DNA from: Sphingosinicella sp041916975
GTDB lineage: Bacteria > Pseudomonadota > Alphaproteobacteria > Sphingomonadales > Sphingomonadaceae
Direction: 5' to 3'
Assembly: GCF_041916975.1 (NCBI RefSeq)
Contig: NZ_JAYRYK010000001.1
Location: 1,984,001-2,048,000 of the forward strand
DNA: 64,000 bases
The translations under genes and the position numbers were made by a program. The notes under the pieces are model-generated. The model worked only from the letters and a program-made list of their open reading frames with translations, made no database searches and was not told where the DNA came from. This document shows, one piece after another, positions 59,407-64,000 of this stretch (its first letter is position 1; the number at the start of each line of letters is the position of its first letter).

Positions 59407-60767
59407 GCCACTCTCGGTTTCAGGCCCGCCAGCTGACGCAGCGTCGGCGGCGGGCCTGAGCGCAGTACGCCGTAGCGGAACAGCCGCGCGGCAAGCGCGA
59501 TCACCAGCGCCGCGAAGGCGAGCTGCCACGCGATCGACGCGAGATGGATGCCGAGCCCCGTATCGGCGGCGGCGCGACCCAGCATCATGTAGGGCGCCGA
59601 AAGCGGGAACCACGACACGAACTGAAACCAGGCCCCACCGGGGTTCGCGAGCGCGCCGAGCGTGGAGATCAGGATCACCATCTGCAGGATGGTGACGGGC
59701 ATCGAGAGCGTCTGCACCTCGCGGATCGTGGAACAAAGGCTGCCGACGCCGAGATAGATCGCGCCGTAGATGAGATAGGCGCAGGTGAAATAGGCGATGC
59801 CGAGCGCCAGCAGCTCCGGCCAGCCGCGCGGCGGCGTGGGGAGGAGCCCGGCGGGAAGCTGCGCGGCCGCCAGCATGAAGCCACCGCCGAACAGCAGCCC
59901 CCAGACGGTGACGCCGATCAGCGATACGGCGAGCATGGCGATGAGCTTTCCGGCATAAATCGCCGGAACCGGTACGGCGGCGACCAGCACCTCGATGATC
60001 TTGTTCGACTTTTCTTCGACCATGTTCGAGAGGAGCGCGCCCGCGAGCAGCGAAATCAGCGCGAAGAGCACGGTCGCGGCGCCCGTGGCGAGGACGGGCG
60101 CGCCGCCCTTGCGCCCGGCAGGCTGCGCGCCTTCATCGAGGACGGTGACGGAAACGTCCGGCTGCGCAGCGCGAACCGCTTCGACGCGCGCGGCGAGACC
60201 GTCCTGTGCGAGCGCGCGCTTGGTCCATGCAAGGCCCGCGAGGGTTCGGATGCGATCGGCGGCGGGTGCCTTGTCGCCGGTGAAAAGCGCAAGCGTGCCC
60301 GGCGCGACGACCAGCGCGGCGCCGAAGCGGGTGTTTCCCGAGAGCAGCCGGTGCGCCTGCGCCTTCGGATCGGCCTCGGCGCTGACCGCGGCGAACGACA
60401 GCGCGCCAAGCGCGGCAATCGCCCCGATATCCTCGCGCTTCGCCAGCGCATCGAGTTCGGCATCGGTGAGCAGCGCGGCGGGCCGCGCGAAGGCCGCATC
60501 CTTGTGACCGGCGCGCAGGCGTTCGTAGGCGGTGCGCGTCCGCTCGCGCGCCGCGACGGCCTGCATCCACGGCGTGAAATCGCCGGCCGGATCGATCACC
60601 GCGACCGCCTGCGACGCCGTTGCCGTCGCCCGCGGACCGCCGACGATCGAAGCGAACACCGCGAAGGCGAGGCCGATCACCGGCATCGCCAGCCAGATGA
60701 GGAAACCGCGCGACAGGATCGTCGCCATGATATCGCGGCGGGCGATGGTGAACGTCGCGCGGATCAT
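59403..60767 (-). CDS. ABC-2 permease, NatB-like
   Basis: A 454-residue permease with one N-terminal helix, a large periplasmic domain (about 55-225), and five or six C-terminal helices with the N-M-V-E-E-K-S-N-K-I-I-E-V-L motif of ABC-2/NatB proteins. The ATG overlaps the ATPase stop as ATGA. The exporter may remove sodium or a lipid-like molecule, but that is not shown by sequence. Confidence 0.87.
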   Translation of the reverse strand: MIRATFTIARRDIMATILSRGFLIWLAMPVIGLAFAVFASIVGGPRATATASQAVAVIDPAGDFTPWMQAVAARERTRTAYERLRAGHKDAAFARPAALLTDAELDALAKREDIGAIAALGALSFAAVSAEADPKAQAHRLLSGNTRFGAALVVAPGTLALFTGDKAPAADRIRTLAGLAWTKRALAQDGLAARVEAVRAAQPDVSVTVLDEGAQPAGRKGGAPVLATGAATVLFALISLLAGALLSNMVEEKSNKIIEVLVAAVPVPAIYAGKLIAMLAVSLIGVTVWGLLFGGGFMLAAAQLPAGLLPTPPRGWPELLALGIAYFTCAYLIYGAIYLGVGSLCSTIREVQTLSMPVTILQMVILISTLGALANPGGAWFQFVSWFPLSAPYMMLGRAAADTGLGIHLASIAWQLAFAALVIALAARLFRYGVLRSGPPPTLRQLAGLKPRVA

Positions 60768-61717
60768 GCCGCCTCCCGCGTTTCGGCGGGCGCATCCGCC
60801 TCGCCGACGATGGTCACGAAGGCGTCGTGCAGCGTCGGGCGTTCGATGTGCATGTCGCGGATGCCGCTTCCCGTTTCGAGGAGGCGGGCGAGCAGCGGCT
60901 CGATCCCGCCCGGCGGCAGGGGGAAGCGATAGGCGTTGCCGGTGTCGGCCCCGCTCCGGGGCAGGATATCGACCGTGCTGCCCGGCGGCAGCAGCGCGTG
61001 AAGTTCGGTGAGCGGACGTTCGGTGACAAGGACGACGCGCGAGGGCAGATGCGCCCGCGCCGCGTCGACGCTGCCCGAGAAGCGCGTGCGCCCGTGCGCA
61101 ATGATGACGAGGCCGTCGCACATACGCTCGGCATGCGCCATCACGTGCGTGGAAAACAGGATGGTCGCGCCGCGTGCGCGCTCGGCGCGGATCATGTTTT
61201 CGAGATCCTGCTGATTGACGGGGTCGAGGCCCGAGAAGGGCTCGTCGAGCACGATGAGATCGGGGCGGTTCACGAAGGTGGCGAGGAGCTGCACCTTCTG
61301 TGCCATGCCTTTCGAGAAGGTGCGGATGCGCGCGTTCGCTTCATGGCCAAGGCCATGCGCGGCGAGCAGTTCGTCCGCCCGCACGCGCGCGTCGCCGAGC
61401 TTCAGGCCGCGCAGCGCGCCGACGTAGGCGATGGCTTCCCGCGCGGTCATTGCCGGATAGAGACCGCGCTCCTCGGGGAGATAGCCGACGCGCGCGGCGA
61501 CCGAGAGCGGGCGTTCCGATCCGAGCAGGCGGCGTGTGCCGCCGTCAGGCTCGAGGATGCCGAGCAACATGCGCAGCGTCGTCGTCTTGCCCGCGCCGTT
61601 CTGGCCGAGGAAACCGTAGATGGCGCCCGTCGGCACGCGAAGGTCGACGCCCGCGACCGCCTGCTTGTCGCCGAAGCATTTCGACAGGGCTTCAGCTTCG
61701 ATGGCGTAATCCAACAA
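60764..61717 (-). CDS. ABC exporter ATPase, NatA-like
   Basis: A 317-residue ATPase. Walker A GQNGAGKTT is near residues 39-47, signature F-S-K-G-M-A-Q-K near 134-141, Walker B L-I-V-L-D-E-P-F-S-G-L-D near 154-165, with a DUF4162-like C-terminal tail. The start is TTG 61717 (or 61714), with AAGGA upstream; no ATG is available. It is encoded with the permease as a two-gene operon, with queG divergent. Confidence 0.9.
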   Translation of the reverse strand: MLDYAIEAEALSKCFGDKQAVAGVDLRVPTGAIYGFLGQNGAGKTTTLRMLLGILEPDGGTRRLLGSERPLSVAARVGYLPEERGLYPAMTAREAIAYVGALRGLKLGDARVRADELLAAHGLGHEANARIRTFSKGMAQKVQLLATFVNRPDLIVLDEPFSGLDPVNQQDLENMIRAERARGATILFSTHVMAHAERMCDGLVIIAHGRTRFSGSVDAARAHLPSRVVLVTERPLTELHALLPPGSTVDILPRSGADTGNAYRFPLPPGGIEPLLARLLETGSGIRDMHIERPTLHDAFVTIVGEADAPAETREAA

Positions 61718-61762
61718 CCCGATCCTTCACACGCGTGACCGCAACGATGCTATGAATAGCGG

Positions 61763-62920
61763 GTGGATACGAACAAAATCTTGAAGGACTTGAACGCGAA
61801 AGCGGCGGAGCTGGGGTTTTCCGCAATCGGCATCGCACCCGCCGACGCCGCCCCGGCCGCCGGCGCGCGGCTGAAGGCGTGGATCGCGGACGGCCGCCAC
61901 GGCGACATGCTGTGGATGGCGGAAAAGGCGGACCGCCGCGAAAGCCCGCGCGCGCTGTGGGGCGAAGTGCGGTCGATCATCATGCTTGGCATGAGCTATG
62001 CGCCCGGGCTCGATCCGCTGCGCCATGCTGAGCACCCCGAGATCGGCGTCATTTCAGTCTACGCGCAGGGGCAGGATTATCACGACACGATCAAGGCGCG
62101 GCTGAAGACGCTCGCGCGCTGGCTGCTCGAAGCCGCGGGGGAGGGCGAGGTGAAGGTGTTCGTGGACACCGCGCCGGTGATGGAAAAGCCGCTTGGCCAG
62201 GCCGCGGGGATCGGCTGGCAGGGCAAGCACACCAACCTCGTGAGCCGCGAACATGGGAGCTGGCTGTTCCTCGGCGCGATCTACACGACGCTGGACCTGA
62301 CGCCCGATGCGCCGCACACCGACCGCTGCGGTTCGTGCGACGCGTGCCAGCGCGCGTGCCCGACGGCGGCGTTCACGGGGCCGTACAGCCTCGATGCGCG
62401 GCGCTGCATCTCCTACCTCACGATCGAGCTGAAAGGTCCGATCCCGCACGAGTTCCGACGGGCCATCGGCAACCGCATCTACGGCTGCGACGATTGCCTT
62501 GCGGTGTGCCCGTGGAACAGCTTCGCGCAGGCCTCCGCCGAAGCCGCGTTCCAGCCGCGCGCCGAGCTGACCGCGCCGCGCCTTGCCGAGCTTGCCGCGC
62601 TCGACGATGCCGGGTTCCGGCAGGTGTTCGCGGGATCGCCGGTGAAGCGCGTGGGGCGCGACCGTTTCGTGCGCAACGTCGCCATCGCGCTCGGCAACAG
62701 CGGATCGGCAGGTGCCGTGCCTGTTCTGGAGCGATTGCAGGAAGACGCCTCCGACCTCGTGCGCGAGGCAGCGGAATGGGGCCTTTCAGCGCTTGCCGAT
62801 GATCTGGAACGCATGCGCGGCGAGCGCGGCGGCGATGATCGGCGCGAACAGGTTGAGGACGGGGACGAGGAACAAGGGCGCAGCGGTGAGGCCGAGCCGC
62901 AGACGGAGCGCGCGGTTTGA
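61763..62920 (+). CDS. queG: Epoxyqueuosine reductase
   Basis: A 385-residue cobalamin and iron-sulfur enzyme for the last step of queuosine synthesis in tRNA. Both 4Fe-4S motifs are present: C-G-S-C-D-A-C-Q-R-A-C-P and C-D-D-C-L-A-V-C-P-W-N. GTG 61763 fits the N-terminus. The last 45 residues or so, a charged tail, are encoded antisense to the convergent EI24 gene, a 135-base overlap, and look unlike the family, so the conserved protein ends near residue 341. Confidence 0.93.
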   Translation: MDTNKILKDLNAKAAELGFSAIGIAPADAAPAAGARLKAWIADGRHGDMLWMAEKADRRESPRALWGEVRSIIMLGMSYAPGLDPLRHAEHPEIGVISVYAQGQDYHDTIKARLKTLARWLLEAAGEGEVKVFVDTAPVMEKPLGQAAGIGWQGKHTNLVSREHGSWLFLGAIYTTLDLTPDAPHTDRCGSCDACQRACPTAAFTGPYSLDARRCISYLTIELKGPIPHEFRRAIGNRIYGCDDCLAVCPWNSFAQASAEAAFQPRAELTAPRLAELAALDDAGFRQVFAGSPVKRVGRDRFVRNVAIALGNSGSAGAVPVLERLQEDASDLVREAAEWGLSALADDLERMRGERGGDDRREQVEDGDEEQGRSGEAEPQTERAV

Positions 62921-63472
62921 CACGATCAGCGCCGCGGCCTCGGCGCGCGGCATGTGGCGGATGGCAACCATCTCCAGAAGATCGCGCCCCATCAGCCAGC
63001 CGTTGACGGCGGTGAAGAGCAGCAGTGGACCGATCGCCGTGAACAGCAGCAGCAGATAGATAGGCGCGAGCGCGAGGTTCCACAGCACGACGCGCAGTGC
63101 GGAGGCCAGCGCGAGAAGGCCCGCTTCGGCGAGGGGCACGCGGCGATGCGCCATCGCGCGGGGGTAATGGCGGTCTTCGACGGCATCGACGACATCGTCG
63201 AGGAACAGGCCCATGACGCCGGTGGCGATGCCGGGGAACAGAAACCAGCCGCCGATGACGACGATCGGCAGCGCCGCCCAATCCGCCGCATCCACCCAGA
63301 AGCGCTGCATCCACACGGGCAGCGGCGGCGCGCTGCTGCCGCTGAGCCAGCGATCGAGACCGTACCAGACGCCCGCGAGGATCAGCAGCGTGAGCGCGAT
63401 CGATTTCAGGAACACGGCGACGAAGCGCCGGTCGGAAAGCTGGGCAAGGACGCGCGGCAGTTCGGCGAGCAT
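62786..63472 (-). CDS. EI24-domain (CysZ-like) membrane protein
   Basis: A 228-residue inner-membrane protein with four hydrophobic segments and the loop motif D-D-V-V-D-A-V-E-x-x-H-Y, and W-N-L-A-L-A-P, typical of EI24/CysZ proteins. CysZ members transport sulfate; this one may not. ATG 63472. The 3' end overlaps queG antisense by 135 bases. Function is unknown in this context. Confidence 0.88.
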   Translation of the reverse strand: MLAELPRVLAQLSDRRFVAVFLKSIALTLLILAGVWYGLDRWLSGSSAPPLPVWMQRFWVDAADWAALPIVVIGGWFLFPGIATGVMGLFLDDVVDAVEDRHYPRAMAHRRVPLAEAGLLALASALRVVLWNLALAPIYLLLLFTAIGPLLLFTAVNGWLMGRDLLEMVAIRHMPRAEAAALIVSNRALRLRLGLTAAPLFLVPVLNLFAPIIAAALAAHAFQIIGKR

Positions 63473-63559
63473 GGCGCGATACTAGCACCGAAGGTTGCGA
63501 ACCGCGAGATGCGCCGCTAGGGCTCGGCTTTCTCCCCTCTTCGCAGGTGAAACAGCCCG

Positions 63560-64000
63560 ATGACCAGCGCCTACGACATCGTCGTGATCGGCAATGCCCT
63601 TGTCGACGTGATCGCGTCCGCCGACGATGCCTTCCTCGCGGAGAACGGCCTCCAGAAAGGCTCGATGCATCTGATCGATACGGCGGAGGCGACGCGGCTC
63701 TATGGCCGCATGGGACCCGGACGCGAGGTTTCCGGGGGTTCGGGCTCCAACGCCGCGGTGGGTATGGCAGCACTCGGCAGACGCGTGAACTTCATCGGGC
63801 GCGTTTCGGGCGACCAGCTCGGCGAGGTGTTCGCGCATGACATTCGCGCCTCGGGCGTGGACTTCACGACCCCCTACGCGGCGGACGATACGCCGACGGG
63901 ACGCTGCCTGATCCTGGTGACGCCGGACGCGCAGCGCACGATGAACACCTTCCTCGGCACGAGCGCGATGCTGAGCGAAACGGACGTCGACTACGAGCTG
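63560..64000 (+). CDS. PfkB-family sugar/nucleoside kinase, 3' end cut by the window
   Basis: The first 147 codons of a ribokinase-type kinase. The N-terminal substrate-lid region has D-I-V-V-I-G-N-A-L-V-D-V-I, the PfkB signature-1 region is GGSGSNAAVGMAALGRRVNFIG near 56-77, and the A-D-D-T-P-T-G-R-C-L-I-L-V-T-P strand near 113-127. Adenosine kinase is the nearest known type by the first segment. The ATP-binding C-terminal GAGD motif lies past the window edge, so substrate cannot be told. Confidence 0.88.
   Translation, partial: MTSAYDIVVIGNALVDVIASADDAFLAENGLQKGSMHLIDTAEATRLYGRMGPGREVSGGSGSNAAVGMAALGRRVNFIGRVSGDQLGEVFAHDIRASGVDFTTPYAADDTPTGRCLILVTPDAQRTMNTFLGTSAMLSETDVDYEL

Overview
The window is about 66% G+C, densely packed, and alphaproteobacterial in character, most likely a sphingomonad (Sphingomonadales). 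That rests on the SUF operon layout, the sulfite-exporter/TIGR02186 pair, DUF3035 and DUF6456 proteins, the FliN-like gene beside lipB, a deleted gene-transfer-agent (GTA) cluster, and many ATGA/GTGA/TGATG gene overlaps. No rRNA, tRNA, CRISPR array, integrase or insertion sequence was seen. The taxonomic call is inference; no search was run.

Layout. 1-5.4 kb: end of a LigT-type RNA phosphodiesterase, a low-molecular-weight tyrosine phosphatase, then a probable catabolic unit (MFS transporter, GMC flavoprotein oxidoreductase, epoxide hydrolase). 5.4-10.3 kb: a dispersed palindromic repeat, an orphan FliN-like protein, LipB, a membrane protein with a degraded EAL domain, a lipoprotein, an SCP2-like protein, an exported protein and an OmpA-family porin with a long polyproline linker. 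10.3-13.3 kb: the relic of a GTA/prophage cluster (small terminase, truncated large terminase, DUF2793), then DUF6456 and a divergent XRE/S24-like regulator. 13.3-26 kb: acyl-CoA dehydrogenase, glutathione synthesis (gshA), rsmE, ubiA, pmbA, mrp, the membrane-protease regulators hflK-hflC with a DUF2065 protein, DegP, and a DUF853 ATPase. 26-33.2 kb, minus strand: DUF3035 lipoprotein, lspA, ileS, ribF, then dipeptidase, folA, thyA. 33.3-35.9 kb: a two-gene NfrB/NfrA-like glycan module.

36-39.6 kb, minus strand: a DNA alkylation-repair pair (ada plus PF09859-type oxygenase), then a MerR regulator and a diiron protein, separated by a perfect 15-bp inverted repeat. 39.8-44.8 kb: TauE/SafE exporter with its TIGR02186 partner, a HerA-like ATPase, and a LysR/azoreductase divergent pair with a palindromic operator region. 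44.8-52.4 kb, minus strand: a second dipeptidase, the seven-gene SUF iron-sulfur operon (Rrf2 regulator, sufB, C, D, S, T, A-type carrier) and an AraC regulator. 52.4-53 kb: a gene-free stretch that holds what look like two tandem, mutually related small RNAs on the minus strand, each with its own intrinsic terminator. 53-64 kb: pyrD, gamma-glutamyltransferase, acyl-CoA ligase, EamA transporter, SDR dehydrogenase, a NatAB-like ABC exporter, queG overlapping an EI24 membrane protein, and the start of a PfkB sugar/nucleoside kinase.

The strongest candidates for something undescribed are the tandem small RNAs near 52.5-52.8 kb, the inverted repeat in front of the MerR/diiron pair, and the compact NfrB/NfrA-like module. 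The GTA relic is an informative example of gene-transfer-agent decay.
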